Below, one piece after another: positions 44,074 through 54,200 of a DNA stretch of 64,000 nt (positions are counted from its first letter, which is position 1; each line of letters opens with the position of its first letter). The notes under the pieces are model-generated. The model worked only from the letters and a program-made list of their open reading frames with translations, did no database searches and had not been told where the DNA came from. Both the position numbers and the translations under genes were made by a program. The stretch is from Burkholderiales bacterium (GTDB lineage: Bacteria; Pseudomonadota; Gammaproteobacteria; Burkholderiales; Burkholderiaceae_E), in NCBI GenBank assembly GCA_027487815.1, contig JAIYCW010000072.1, forward strand, positions 211,214-275,213, in the 5' to 3' direction.

Positions 44074-44457
44074 ATGAGTCTGGAGATTGAATCCACCAGC
44101 ACCAATGTGTTGGGTGGCCCGCTGAGAGCCTGTTCGTTTGACCCCATCACCGGTTTTTTTCGCGATGGATGTTGCGAAACCGGGCCTGCAGATCGCGGTA
44201 GCCACACAGTTTGTTCGAAAGTAACCGCTGACTTCTTGCGCTATTCGCTAATGCGCGGCAATGATTTGATGACCCCGCAGCCGGAATGGCGCTTTCCCGG
44301 GCTCAAGCCTGGGGATCGTTGGTGCGTTTGCGCTTCGCGCTGGCTGGAGGCCTATAACGCCGGAGTTGCGCCGCCGGTGATTCTGACGGCAACCCACTCT
44401 GGAGCCTTGCGGATCGTCAAGCTGGAAATGCTCCAGGAGCATGCCTACTCGGAGTAA
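44074..44457 (+). CDS. DUF2237 family protein
   Basis: A 127-residue DUF2237 protein. NVLGGPLRACSFDPITGFFRDGCC and PGDRWCVCASRW are its hallmarks. It is rich in conserved Cys (DGCC, CVC), so metal or redox chemistry is plausible. The family has no known function. ATG 44074 (MSLEIESTS) is preceded by GGAAG; the reading from 43993 passes through the LiuR operator. It is divergent from liuR, and the shared operator suggests joint control. Confidence 0.9.
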   Translation: MSLEIESTSTNVLGGPLRACSFDPITGFFRDGCCETGPADRGSHTVCSKVTADFLRYSLMRGNDLMTPQPEWRFPGLKPGDRWCVCASRWLEAYNAGVAPPVILTATHSGALRIVKLEMLQEHAYSE

Positions 44458-44530
44458 CCCAGCCGGGCTGGTGCTTGGACTCCAGGCACACAACGCATTT
44501 CGCATAAGCGTATCTGTTTTGCGCAAGATC

Positions 44531-44560
44531 AAGACAAGGCCGATTGAGGCCGTTTATAAT
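44531..44560 (+). promoter_or_regulatory. Putative sigma-70 promoter of fpr
   Basis: A perfect TATAAT (44555-44560) stands 18 bp after AAGACA (44531-44536), which shares GACA with the -35 consensus. A GGCC...GGCC palindromic arm pair lies in the spacer and may be an operator. A 96-nt leader precedes the fpr ATG. Nothing else in the 199-bp gap 44458-44656 stands out. Confidence 0.5.
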
Positions 44561-44656
44561 TGTTGCGTCGCAGCATAGATTTGCCGAGAAACGTGTCGTA
44601 GATTCCCCGGCGCTTTTTTCAGCTCTTATCTCTTACCCGTTTGCCTGAGACCGGTC

Positions 44657-45424
44657 ATGTTCAACGAAGAAACTGTTTTGTCGGTGCGTCATTGGACGCC
44701 AACCTTGTTCAGCTTCACCACTACCCGCGATCAGGCATTTCGCTTTTCCAACGGGCATTTCACGATGCTGGGGCTGCCGGTGAATGGCAAGCCCTTGCTG
44801 CGCGCCTACAGTATTGCTTCGGCCAACTATGAAGAACATCTCGAGTTTTTCAGCATCAAGGTACCCGATGGCCCGCTGACTTCGCGCCTGCAGCATCTCA
44901 AGGAGGGCGACAAGGTGCTGATTGGCCGCAAGCCCACCGGCACTTTGCTGGTCGACTATTTGTTGCCAGGCAAGCGGCTTTATCTTCTGGGCACTGGCAC
45001 GGGCCTCGCTCCCTATTTAAGCCTGATTCGCGATCCGGCCACCTATGAAAAGTTTGAAAAGGTCGTGCTGGTGCATGGCTGCCGCACGGTGGCGGAGCTG
45101 GCTTATCAAAAGCTCATCACCGAGGATTTGCCGACCCATGAATTTTTGGGCGACATGATCAGTCAGCAGTTGATTTACTACCCCACCGTCACGCGTGAGC
45201 CGTTTAAGCATCAGGGTCGCATCACCGATTTGTTGAAAACCGGCAAGCTGCAACTGGATATGGATCTGCCAGCGCTGGACCCCGCTAACGACCGAGCGAT
45301 GATTTGTGGTTCACCAGCGATGCTCCGTGATCTGCGCGAATTTTTTGCAAGTGTTGGCTTTTCTGAGGGCACCACCACTCGCCCTGGAGCCTTTGTGGTG
45401 GAGCGTGCGTTCGTCGAGTCTTGA
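44657..45424 (+). CDS. fpr: Ferredoxin-NADP+ reductase
   Basis: A 255-residue bacterial ferredoxin (flavodoxin)-NADP+ reductase, moving electrons between NADPH and ferredoxin through FAD. RAYSIAS (about residues 49-55) binds FAD, LLGTGTGLAPYLSLI and VVLVHGCR are NADP-binding, and the C-terminus VVERAFVES is typical of the proteobacterial Fpr group. It stands alone with its own promoter. Its role is often redox balance and Fe-S cluster supply. Confidence 0.95.
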   Translation: MFNEETVLSVRHWTPTLFSFTTTRDQAFRFSNGHFTMLGLPVNGKPLLRAYSIASANYEEHLEFFSIKVPDGPLTSRLQHLKEGDKVLIGRKPTGTLLVDYLLPGKRLYLLGTGTGLAPYLSLIRDPATYEKFEKVVLVHGCRTVAELAYQKLITEDLPTHEFLGDMISQQLIYYPTVTREPFKHQGRITDLLKTGKLQLDMDLPALDPANDRAMICGSPAMLRDLREFFASVGFSEGTTTRPGAFVVERAFVES

Positions 45425-45431
45425 TCCAGCC

Positions 45432-47513
45432 TTACTTCAAGACTTCAAACAGATTGTTGTAGCTATCGGTCCAGACTCGGGCTTTGGCTTGGGTGCTTTC
45501 GCGTGGCGCAATTTCAACAGTTTTGCCGGAGCGCTCCAGCCATTCGATCATTCGGGTGTCGCGGGTGAGAATCACCCAATCCGAGCGATACAGGAAGCTG
45601 GTGTCAGGCGGATCATGCACCACTCGAAGCGCGCGCATACCTGCGTTGTCGGCCAGCTGTCTCACTACGCCGGTCAGATCGAGATAGCGATTGCTGATGT
45701 GAAAAGCCACTGCGCCATGAGCTGACAGATGCCTGGAGTACACCTCCAAAGCTTCACGCGTGATGAGATGCACGGGAATCGAGTCGCTTGAAAAAGCATC
45801 CACTGCAAGCAGGTCAAAGCCTTGTGGCTTTTCGCGCTCAAGTACCAGCCGTGCGTCACCAAGTGCATATTCGATACGTGCTTTTGAATCCTTCAGGTAG
45901 GTAAATTTATCGCGGGCCAAATCGACAACCGCCGGATTGAGCTCATACATGCGATAGGTATCGGGAGTGGCGCCATAAGCCGCGAGCGTTCCGATACCCA
46001 GGCCAATCAGGCCCACCTTTTTGCCGACTTGAGGCTGCAGCTCGTCCAATGCTTGCAAGCTCAAGCCCACACCGGACTCACCTCCGTAATAGGTGGTGGC
46101 AAGCCTGCGAAACTGAGGGCTGCGAAATTGCTCGCCGTGTGTGATCACGCCATGAAGCAATCGCCAGCGCGCGCTGTCCTGATCATCCGGTGCCGTAGCT
46201 TTCACGCGCAAGGTGCCGTAAAAATTTCGCGAGAGCTCGATGGTATCGGTCTGGATGAAAGCGGCATATTGCACTGCGATGGCCATGCCAGCAGCCGCCG
46301 CCAATAGCGCGATAGTGCGCAGCAAACCACTGGCGATCCAGGCTGCTGCAATCAGGCACGCCACAAACACCAGTGGCAGTTCCCAGGTCCAGTTGGTGAG
46401 CAGTGGTGCCGCGATGCCCACCAGTAGTCCACCGGATGCGCCACCCAGGGAAATCATCAGGTAAAAGCGTGTGAGGTAGTTGGTGGCAGGCTTGCGCGCA
46501 ACAAGTTCGCCATGCACAAACATGCACAGGATAAACAGCCCCAGGCAATACAACGGCACCGCTTGCTCAAAATGCAGCAAGCCCTGCTCAAGCCAGCCAC
46601 TATCGCCTGGCCGATACATCAAGCCCGCCAACATCAGCACACCAAAGATGCAGGTAAGGGGCAGGTACCAATTGCGCATGTACCAGGCTCGGCCATCGAA
46701 GCACAGAATGAAGCTCATCAAATAGATGATGAGCGGGATAATCCACAGGAACGGCACCGAGGCAACATTCTGAGTGATGTGGGTGGTCACGGTAAGCAAC
46801 AGGATTGAGCCCAGAGCGGCCAGTGCCCACCAGGTGAGTTGTAGCCACGGGCTGGGAGCAGCCTTTGAACCCGTGGTGTTGGAATCGAGCGAAAGCGGGG
46901 TGTCGGCAGCAAGACCCTGAGCATCCGTCGCGGTGTTGCGGTAGGTCACGAAGGCACACAGCCCGGTCAACACGACAAACACGAGATAGCCCGCGCTCCA
47001 GCCCCATGATTGTTCGACGCTGCTACTTTGGGGTTCGATCAACGGAGGATAAGCCAGCAAGGCCAGCATGGATGCAATATTCGATACCGCATACAGCCGA
47101 TAGACCTGCGCATCAATAAAGCGCTTGGCAAACCAGGCCTGAATCAGCGGGCCGGTGGTGGAAAGCATGAAGTAAGGCAGGCCAATCGTGAGCAGCAGCA
47201 ACAGCAAAATGCGGCCAATCGGATTGTCGCCATCGGTGGGCTTGAGCATCGCATCGGGCACGATAGGCAAAAACGCGAGGCTCGCCAGCAGCAAGAGCCC
47301 GTGCAAGATCACCTGCGAGCGCAATCTCATCCGCCGCACCATGAAGTCAGAATAGAAATAGCCCGCAAGCAACACACACTGAAAAAACACCATACAGGTG
47401 GTCCACACCGCAGCCGACCCACCAAACCAGGGCAGGATCATTTTTGCGATGATGGGTTGCACCAAAAACAGCAAGAACGCCGAGACCGCAATCGCGGCAC
47501 CATAAAGCTTCAT
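45432..47513 (-). CDS. Membrane protein with spermidine synthase-like methyltransferase domain
   Basis: A 693-residue fusion. The first ~440 residues form about 11-12 membrane helices (opening AIAVSAFLLFLVQPIIAKMIL), and the C-terminal ~240 form a soluble aminopropyltransferase/SAM-methyltransferase-like fold (GLIGLGIGTLAAYG, RLVLEREKPQGFDLLAVDAFSSDSIPV). Such fused proteins are common in proteobacteria, but the active residues for polyamine synthesis are not obviously conserved, so the substrate is unknown. ATG overlaps the end of the SMUG1-like gene by 4 nt. It converges on fpr with 7 nt between. Confidence 0.85.
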   Translation of the reverse strand: MKLYGAAIAVSAFLLFLVQPIIAKMILPWFGGSAAVWTTCMVFFQCVLLAGYFYSDFMVRRMRLRSQVILHGLLLLASLAFLPIVPDAMLKPTDGDNPIGRILLLLLLTIGLPYFMLSTTGPLIQAWFAKRFIDAQVYRLYAVSNIASMLALLAYPPLIEPQSSSVEQSWGWSAGYLVFVVLTGLCAFVTYRNTATDAQGLAADTPLSLDSNTTGSKAAPSPWLQLTWWALAALGSILLLTVTTHITQNVASVPFLWIIPLIIYLMSFILCFDGRAWYMRNWYLPLTCIFGVLMLAGLMYRPGDSGWLEQGLLHFEQAVPLYCLGLFILCMFVHGELVARKPATNYLTRFYLMISLGGASGGLLVGIAAPLLTNWTWELPLVFVACLIAAAWIASGLLRTIALLAAAAGMAIAVQYAAFIQTDTIELSRNFYGTLRVKATAPDDQDSARWRLLHGVITHGEQFRSPQFRRLATTYYGGESGVGLSLQALDELQPQVGKKVGLIGLGIGTLAAYGATPDTYRMYELNPAVVDLARDKFTYLKDSKARIEYALGDARLVLEREKPQGFDLLAVDAFSSDSIPVHLITREALEVYSRHLSAHGAVAFHISNRYLDLTGVVRQLADNAGMRALRVVHDPPDTSFLYRSDWVILTRDTRMIEWLERSGKTVEIAPRESTQAKARVWTDSYNNLFEVLK

Positions 47514-48223
47514 GAATCAAACACTCCGTGTTCCACCAGTGTGGATTGAATAGCTGCTTGCCAGCCTCGATTAGCCGCAGGCGAGGCCGGGCTCGGATGC
47601 AGAATCTGCACGATGCGCACTAAGCTTTGGGCCCCAAGAGCTTGCTGCAGGCGCTGCGCTGCGAAACCGCCTACGCCTACCGCAAACCGGGGCTGCAGCG
47701 CTTCAAGACAATCGCGTAAATGTTGTATGCAGGCTTGCTCCATCGGGCGGGCTTGCGCAGCAGGCAGTTTGTCTGGTGTGTAGTTGCGCCCGGAGGCTTC
47801 GAGAAATACCAGGGGGCAAAAGTTCAGTACAAAGGCCTGCTCGAAGAAGTGCTCGGCGGTGCCGAACTGCTCGGCGGCCCAGCCCCACAAGCGGCGCCCA
47901 CTCACCTCGCTACGTGTGCAACTCAGGCCTTCAATGCGTCGTTTGGGATGCTCGTGTGCGGGTGGGACAATGGGCTCGTTTAGGCCCATCCAGTCACGCA
48001 CAGCAGCCACTTCGCCAAAGGGCACACCGGTTTGCATCATCCCGAATGGCCCCGGGTTCATTCCGAGAAACACGACTCGCTTGGGGCTCGATCCATAGCG
48101 CCGGATATACGCTTGATGCATCGCCCACGCGTAATGCAAGGGGTTATACACATGCGTGACGGGGGCACCGAACTCCAGTGGGTCCAGCGCATGGCGCAGG
48201 GCCAAAGCGGCTTGTTCCAGCAC
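47510..48223 (-). CDS. SMUG1-type uracil-DNA glycosylase
   Basis: A 237-residue protein strikingly like vertebrate single-strand-selective monofunctional uracil-DNA glycosylase SMUG1. VYNPLHYAWAMHQAYIRRY, then FLGMNPGPFGMMQTGVPFGE (catalytic Asn56 in the water-activating motif), EHPKRRIEGLSC and SEVSGRRLWGW, FCPLVFLEASGRNYTPDKLP, and HPSPASPAANRGW (His209) all parallel SMUG1. It would remove uracil and oxidised pyrimidines from DNA. The start is a GTG at 48223 without a clear Shine-Dalgarno sequence; an upstream ATT behind GGGAG is a remote alternative. Four nt overlap the membrane aminopropyltransferase-like gene. Confidence 0.9.
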   Translation of the reverse strand: MLEQAALALRHALDPLEFGAPVTHVYNPLHYAWAMHQAYIRRYGSSPKRVVFLGMNPGPFGMMQTGVPFGEVAAVRDWMGLNEPIVPPAHEHPKRRIEGLSCTRSEVSGRRLWGWAAEQFGTAEHFFEQAFVLNFCPLVFLEASGRNYTPDKLPAAQARPMEQACIQHLRDCLEALQPRFAVGVGGFAAQRLQQALGAQSLVRIVQILHPSPASPAANRGWQAAIQSTLVEHGVFDS

Positions 48224-48329
48224 AGGGGCGGCAGTGATAATGGGGTCTCCCGAACAAGCTGCAGCGCAGCGACATGAAAAGCGGCGCTATGTTACCTTGC
48301 ACGCTACCTCTTTTTCGGGAAACTCCTCA

Positions 48330-49328
48330 ATGAGTGCGATGCGTTTTGTTGATCATGGTGCAGGCGGTGATCCGCATGTTTTGCAAGTGGCACAACGCGA
48401 GCGTCCCACCCCGGGTGCGGGTGAGGTGCTGATTGAAGTGGCTTATGCCGGGGTGAACCGCCCCGATGTGCTGCAACGCTCGGGCCGCTATCCACCGCCT
48501 ACTGATGCTTCCCCACATATTGGGTTGGAAGTTGCCGGGCATGTAGTGGCGCTGGGTGAGGGAGTCACGCAGTGGAAAATCGGCGATGCGGTATGTGCCC
48601 TGTGCAACGGCGGGGGGTATGCGCAGTTTGCGATTGCACCCGCAGGCCAAACCTTGCCTGTGCCCAAGGGCCTGACGATGTTGCAGGCTGCAGCCTTGCC
48701 TGAAACTTATTTCACCGTGTGGGCCAATGTGATTGAGCGCGGCTGCTTGAAGGCCGGTGAAACCATTCTGATTCACGGGGGGTCTTCCGGCATCGGCCTC
48801 ACAGCAATCCAGATGGCGAAGGCTTGGGGCGCGACGGTCTACACCACAGTGGGCGGCGCAGACAAGTTTGCGGCCTGCAAGCAAGCTGGTGCTGACGCGG
48901 TCATCAACTATCGCCAGGAAGATTTTGTTACTGCAGTGGGTGAACTTACCGCAGGTCGCGGCGTGGATGTGATTCTGGATATGGTGGGCGGCGAGTATGT
49001 GGCCCGCAATCTCAAGCTGCTGGCACTTGAAGGCCGCTTGGTGCAAATCGCGTTTCAGCAGCCGTCCAAGGTTGAAGTGGATTGGATGCCTTTGATGCTC
49101 AAGCGCCTGACCTTCACAGGCTCAACGCTGCGTGCACGGCCGCTGGCTGAAAAAGCTCGCCTGGCTGATGAGCTGCGCGCCAATATCTGGCCGCGTTTGA
49201 GCCGTGGAGAAATGCTCCCGGTGATTCATTCAGTGTTTGATCTGGAGCAGGCTGCGCAAGCGCATGTGCTGATGGAGTCCTCGACCCATGTGGGCAAGAT
49301 CATGCTCAAGGTGGGTTCGGCGCATTGA
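48330..49328 (+). CDS. NAD(P)H:quinone oxidoreductase (zeta-crystallin/QOR family)
   Basis: A 332-residue medium-chain reductase without zinc ligands. YAGVNRPDVLQRSGRYPPP, LEVAGHVVALG and the Rossmann motif HGGSSGIGLTAIQMAKAWG are typical of the PIG3/QOR group that reduces quinones with NADPH. The ATG at 48330 (MSAMRFVDHG) is chosen; the longer reading from 48156 lies over the divergent SMUG1 gene. Weak -10 TATGTT lies upstream at about 48292. It is convergent with the SDR. Confidence 0.92.
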   Translation: MSAMRFVDHGAGGDPHVLQVAQRERPTPGAGEVLIEVAYAGVNRPDVLQRSGRYPPPTDASPHIGLEVAGHVVALGEGVTQWKIGDAVCALCNGGGYAQFAIAPAGQTLPVPKGLTMLQAAALPETYFTVWANVIERGCLKAGETILIHGGSSGIGLTAIQMAKAWGATVYTTVGGADKFAACKQAGADAVINYRQEDFVTAVGELTAGRGVDVILDMVGGEYVARNLKLLALEGRLVQIAFQQPSKVEVDWMPLMLKRLTFTGSTLRARPLAEKARLADELRANIWPRLSRGEMLPVIHSVFDLEQAAQAHVLMESSTHVGKIMLKVGSAH

Positions 49329-49337
49329 TTCGGGCGC

Positions 49338-50120
49338 TCAGGAAAACTCACTGGGCGAGCCCGCCACTCGCCCACCATCAATGATGATCGACTGACCGTT
49401 CATATACTGCCCGGCGGCACTCGCAAGAAACACTGCCGCTCCGGCTATCTCATCGGGCTCACCGATCCGGCGCATTGGCGTAGTGCGCATGCGTTGTTTG
49501 GCGATCTCTTCGTTTTCCCACAAGGCTTTGGCAAAGTCGGTGCGGATCAAGCCAGGTGCGATGCAGTTGGTGCGAATGTTTTCATGCCCGAACTCCACGG
49601 CGAGATTGCGCGCGATCTGCAAGTCCGCCGCTTTGGAAATGGTGTAGGCACCGATCACGTCCGAGCCAAGAAACCCACCGATAGACGACACGATGATGAT
49701 CGAGCCACCGCCGCGCTGGCGCAAGTGCGGGATCGCCAGATTGGCCAGCCATACATTGCTCTTGATGTTGCTGGCCATTACCTTGTCGAAAGCTTCATCG
49801 GGCATATCGAGTGAGCTGCCGAAATAGGGATTCACCGCCGCGTTGCCTATTACGATATCCAGGCCGCCGAAATGCTCGATAGCGGTATCGATCAGGCGCT
49901 TGAGCTGATCCTTGAATGCAATATGGCAGGCCAAGGCAATGGCTTTTCCGCCAGCCGCTTGAATTTCACGCACGACCGGCTCGCAGGCTTCGATCTTGCG
50001 GCTGGAAACCACCACCGCCGCGCCATGCTCGGCCAGGCGCAAGGCAATCGCCCGCCCGATCCCGCGGCTTGCGCCGGTCACTACAGCCACTTTTCCATGC
50101 AGATCGAACAACTGCCCCAT
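49338..50120 (-). CDS. Short-chain dehydrogenase/reductase
   Basis: A 260-residue classical SDR. TGASRGIGRAIA is at about residues 16-27, the NNAG position reads GNAAVN, the Ser is in VSSIGG and the catalytic pair in YTISK. The C-terminal QYMNGQSIIIDGG is standard. GNAAV instead of NNAG is unusual but seen in some fatty-acid-linked SDRs. Substrate unknown. It lies alone, 9 nt after the convergent quinone oxidoreductase stop. Confidence 0.92.
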   Translation of the reverse strand: MGQLFDLHGKVAVVTGASRGIGRAIALRLAEHGAAVVVSSRKIEACEPVVREIQAAGGKAIALACHIAFKDQLKRLIDTAIEHFGGLDIVIGNAAVNPYFGSSLDMPDEAFDKVMASNIKSNVWLANLAIPHLRQRGGGSIIIVSSIGGFLGSDVIGAYTISKAADLQIARNLAVEFGHENIRTNCIAPGLIRTDFAKALWENEEIAKQRMRTTPMRRIGEPDEIAGAAVFLASAAGQYMNGQSIIIDGGRVAGSPSEFS

Positions 50121-50243
50121 AGCCCCTCCAGCCCCAGGTAATGCTCAATGATAGTGCGAGCGGCGGTTTTGTCCCTTATCAGCGGCCTTCAAGCCTCTGC
50201 CAAATGGCCGATATTCTCCCTGTACACCCGAGGAAACTTATTC

Positions 50244-51263
50244 ATGGTCCCACCAGAAACAACCGAACGCAGCGCCGAGCTTCTCCGCATGGCATTGCCG
50301 TTGATGTCAAAGCATGCAGATGGCTTTCGGCCCACGAGCTATGCGATTTGGTATGAATATGTGAACGGCGGTAATCCTCAGCTGAACTCCGAGATTGATG
50401 CCTCGATCAAATCGGGGAGCAAGCTAAGCGAATCGGTCACCTTTGATCTCTATCAACGCCATATTGTTGACCGCACAGAGCAGGCCGTGGGGCAGGCCCG
50501 CAGCGGGCTCTTGCAGGTGCTTGAAACAGTCAATCGTTCGGTGGACGAAGCAGCGGGAAACACCCAGGAATTCAACCTGGGCCTGCAGGAGCTGGGCTCG
50601 GATCTGGCCTCGGTACAAAGCGTGGACGAAGCACGCTCGCGCCTGGTTGCGGTTGCTGCGCATGCCGAAAAAATGACCCACTCCCTGGACAACCTGCAAG
50701 AGCAGTTCGCCGAAAGTCAGGCTGAAATCCAGCGCTTGGCCGATGAGCTGACCCGTGCGCGTCAGGAGGTGTTGACCGATCCGCTGACCGGTTTGGCAAA
50801 TCGCCGTGGGTTTGAAGGCGCATTGGCCCATGTCATGGAGGAGGTGAGCCAGCAGCCGCTTGAGGTGGCGGTGCTGATGATTGATATCGATCACTTCAAG
50901 CGTGTGAACGATAGCTATGGGCACATCTTCGGGGATCAGGTGATTCGCGGAGTTGCACAGGCCATCAAGTCATGCGTCAAGGGCAAGGATGTGGCCGCCC
51001 GCTATGGTGGTGAAGAGTTTGCAGTGATTCTGCCCAACACCGGGCAGCGTGGCGCTCAAGCCGTCGCAGAGCAGATCCGGCAGGCGGTTGAACGCAGCCG
51101 GATTCGCAAGGCAAATAGTCAAGAGGCGGTAGGCAACATCACGGTATCGGTGGGCTTCACCTTATGGCAGGCCAGTGAACCCATTGCCGCATCCATCGAA
51201 CGCGCTGATGCTGCACTCTACGTTTCCAAGCAAGAAGGCCGCAACCGGGTTACGGCCCGCTAA
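50244..51263 (+). CDS. Diguanylate cyclase (GGDEF domain)
   Basis: A 339-residue soluble protein. The N-terminal ~165 residues are helical with no recognised sensor and a coiled-coil linker (LDNLQEQFAESQAEIQRLADEL) leading into the GGDEF domain (DPLTGLANRRGF, then DIDHFKRVNDSYGH, and active loop RYGGEEFAVIL). GGEEF is the active form that makes c-di-GMP from two GTP. The inhibitory I-site RxxD five residues before is KGKD here, so product inhibition may be weak. ATG 50244 has AGGAAA upstream. No membrane helix; the upstream extension is noise. Confidence 0.92.
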   Translation: MVPPETTERSAELLRMALPLMSKHADGFRPTSYAIWYEYVNGGNPQLNSEIDASIKSGSKLSESVTFDLYQRHIVDRTEQAVGQARSGLLQVLETVNRSVDEAAGNTQEFNLGLQELGSDLASVQSVDEARSRLVAVAAHAEKMTHSLDNLQEQFAESQAEIQRLADELTRARQEVLTDPLTGLANRRGFEGALAHVMEEVSQQPLEVAVLMIDIDHFKRVNDSYGHIFGDQVIRGVAQAIKSCVKGKDVAARYGGEEFAVILPNTGQRGAQAVAEQIRQAVERSRIRKANSQEAVGNITVSVGFTLWQASEPIAASIERADAALYVSKQEGRNRVTAR

Positions 51264-51265
51264 TA

Positions 51266-54200
51266 TCAATGCCCTGTGGCGGCCTTGGGCAATGCGCCTG
51301 ATGCGGCCTGGTCTTCATAGCTTGAGCGCTCTTGTTTGCTTTGCCCAAACATTCCATAGAGCACTGGCAGGATCAGCAGCGTCAAGCTGGTTGAGGTAAT
51401 CAACCCGCCAATCACCACAACCGCCAGTGGCTTGGTGACCTCTGAGCCCGGCCCGCTTGCAAATAACATCGGGATCAAGGCCAGCATGGCTACGGTTGCT
51501 GTCATCATCACCGGCCGGAAGCGGTGCTCGCAACCTTCGATGATCGCGTGCTGCAATGAGTGTCCATCATTGGTGAGCTGCTTGAACTGACTCACCAACA
51601 CCACTCCGTTGAGCACCGCGATGCCGCACAGGTTGATAAACCCCACAGCGGCTGGCACCGAAAGGTAGTCACCCGAGACCAAAAGCCCGAATACCCCTCC
51701 AATGGCCGCCAGCGGCAGCACCGTGATGATCAAGATGGCTTGGCGAGCGGAGTCAAACAGCATGAAGAGTAAAAAGAAGATTGCAGCGATGGTGATCGGG
51801 ATGATGATCGACAAGCGCTTGATGGCCCGCTCCATGTTCTCGAACTGCCCACCCCATTCAAGGAAATAGCCGTCGCCGAGCTTGACCTCTGTAGCAATGC
51901 GTTGCTGTGCTTCGGCCACATATCCACCCAGGTCCCGGCCTTGTACGTTCGCACCAATCACCAGGCGGCGCTTGCCATCTTCGCGAGCTATTTGGGGCGG
52001 CCCATCAATCAGCCTGATATCAGCAACATCCTTCAGCGCAACCAATGCCCCTCCGGGCGAGCGCAGCAACAAATTGGATACCGCCTCGACATTGTTGCGG
52101 TACCCCTCGGGGTATCGAACATGCAGCTCATAGCGCCGCTCGCCTTCAAAGATCAGCGAAGTCGGGCGGCCACGAACAGCGGTTTCCACCATGTCGTTAA
52201 CATCTTCAACATTGATGCCGTAACGCGCGATCGCGTTGCGATCAATCGTGATGGTGAGATAGTTTTGCCCAGTTACCCGTTCAATACGTAAATCCGTTGT
52301 GCCTTGCATCGAGGACAACACTCTTGCGATCGCATCGCCATTGGCACGCAATTGATTGAGATCGTCGCCGAAAATCTTGATCGCCACCTGCGAGCGTACG
52401 CCGGACACCATCTCATCGACGCGCGCTGCAATCGGTTGGCTGATCGAGACCTCCACGCCAGGCAAGAACTTCAGCTTGTCGCGAATTGCATTGGCGATAT
52501 CGTCTTGCTTCCAGCCCTCGGGCCATTCCGAGCGGGGCTTGAGCGTGACGATGGGGTCGGATTCATGCGGCAGACCAGGATCGGAAGTGGATTCACCGCC
52601 CCCCAAGCGCGACATGACCAGTTTCACACCCGGCACGGTTGCAATCGCCTTCATCGCTTCGGATTCGAGCTTGATCGATTCATCAAGTGAGATCTTCGGG
52701 ACCCGCACAATCACCGGGGTGAGGGAGCCTTCCTGCATCGTTGGGATAAATGCAGTACCGAGCAATGGGATAGTGGCAAACGCTGCTGCCATCAGCCCCA
52801 CCGCGCCCAGCAAAACCTTCTTGCCATTGGCCAGACACCAGTGCAGCGCTGAGGTGTAGGGCTTGCGAATCAGGCGCAACAAGAAGGTGTCTTCCTCCTT
52901 GCCACCCTTGAGCATGTAGGAGCACAACACCGGGGTGAGCGTGAAAGACAGGATCAAGGAGATGGTGAGCGCAATCGCAATGGTGAGCGCGAGCGGGGCA
53001 AACATTTTGCCTTCCATGCCCTGCAAGGAAAGCAGGGGCAGGAACACCAGGATAATGATGCCCACGCCATAAAGCACGGGTTTGCCGACGTCGCTGGCCG
53101 CTTCGAGGATGTAGTGATCCTTGCGCAAACCCGCACTGGTGCGCGCTTGCCCGAGTTTCGAATACGCGTTTTCAACTACCACCACCGCGCCGTCGACCAT
53201 TAGGCCAATCGCAATCGCGAGTCCTCCAAGTGACATCAGGTTTGCCGAGATGTTCATCTCGCCCATCACCATGAATGTCATGAGTGGGGTGAGCACAAGC
53301 GTGGCGACCACAATCAAGCTGGAGCGCACATCACCCAGGAAAAGGAACAACACAATCACGACCAGGATCACGCCTTCAGCCAATACCTTGGCTACATTGG
53401 TGAGCGCGGCGTTTACGAGATCGCTGCGGTCGTAGAAAGGCACAATCTGCAGGCCGTCGGGTAGCAGCCCGGTTTTATTCACCTCAGCCACCTTGGCCTT
53501 GATTCGAGTGACCACATCACGCGCATTACTGCCACGCTGCATCTGAACAATGCCAGCCACTGCCTCGGTGGTGCCGTTTTTGATGATCGCGCCACGCCTT
53601 ACTTCTGAGCCAAACTTCACCTCCGCCACATCCTTGACGTAGACGGGTGTGCCGCGAATCTCGCGCAAGACGATGTTGCGAATATCATCAAGCGAGGTGA
53701 TTAAGCCCGTGCCCCGAATCAGGTATTGCTCTGCAAGGATAGGCAAGGCTCCGCCGGATGAGTTGGCGTTATTGCGCGCGATAGCGCTATACAGATCACG
53801 CGGGGTAAATCCGTAGTAGCGTAGGCGCTCAGGGTTGGCAATCACCTGGTATTGCTTGACAAAGCCGCCTTGCGAGTTGATGTCAGCCACACCGCTGACC
53901 GAACGCAGCAACGGTCTGACGATCCAGTCCTGCACATCGCGCCGGGATTTAAGTTCGGCATCCGTTAATGCGCGGGTGCCGTCCTTGGGATTCTCCAGCG
54001 TGTATTGATAGATCTCCCCAAGGCCGGTTGAGACTGGCCCCAAATTTGGAGTGATGCCTTCAGGCATGCGCTGAGCCACTTCGATCAAGCGCTCAAGCAC
54101 CACCTGGCGCGCGAAGTACACGTCAGTGGAGTCAGTAAACACCACAGTGATCAGTGAAAGACCATTACGGTTTAGTGATCGCATCTCGACCAAGCCCGGT

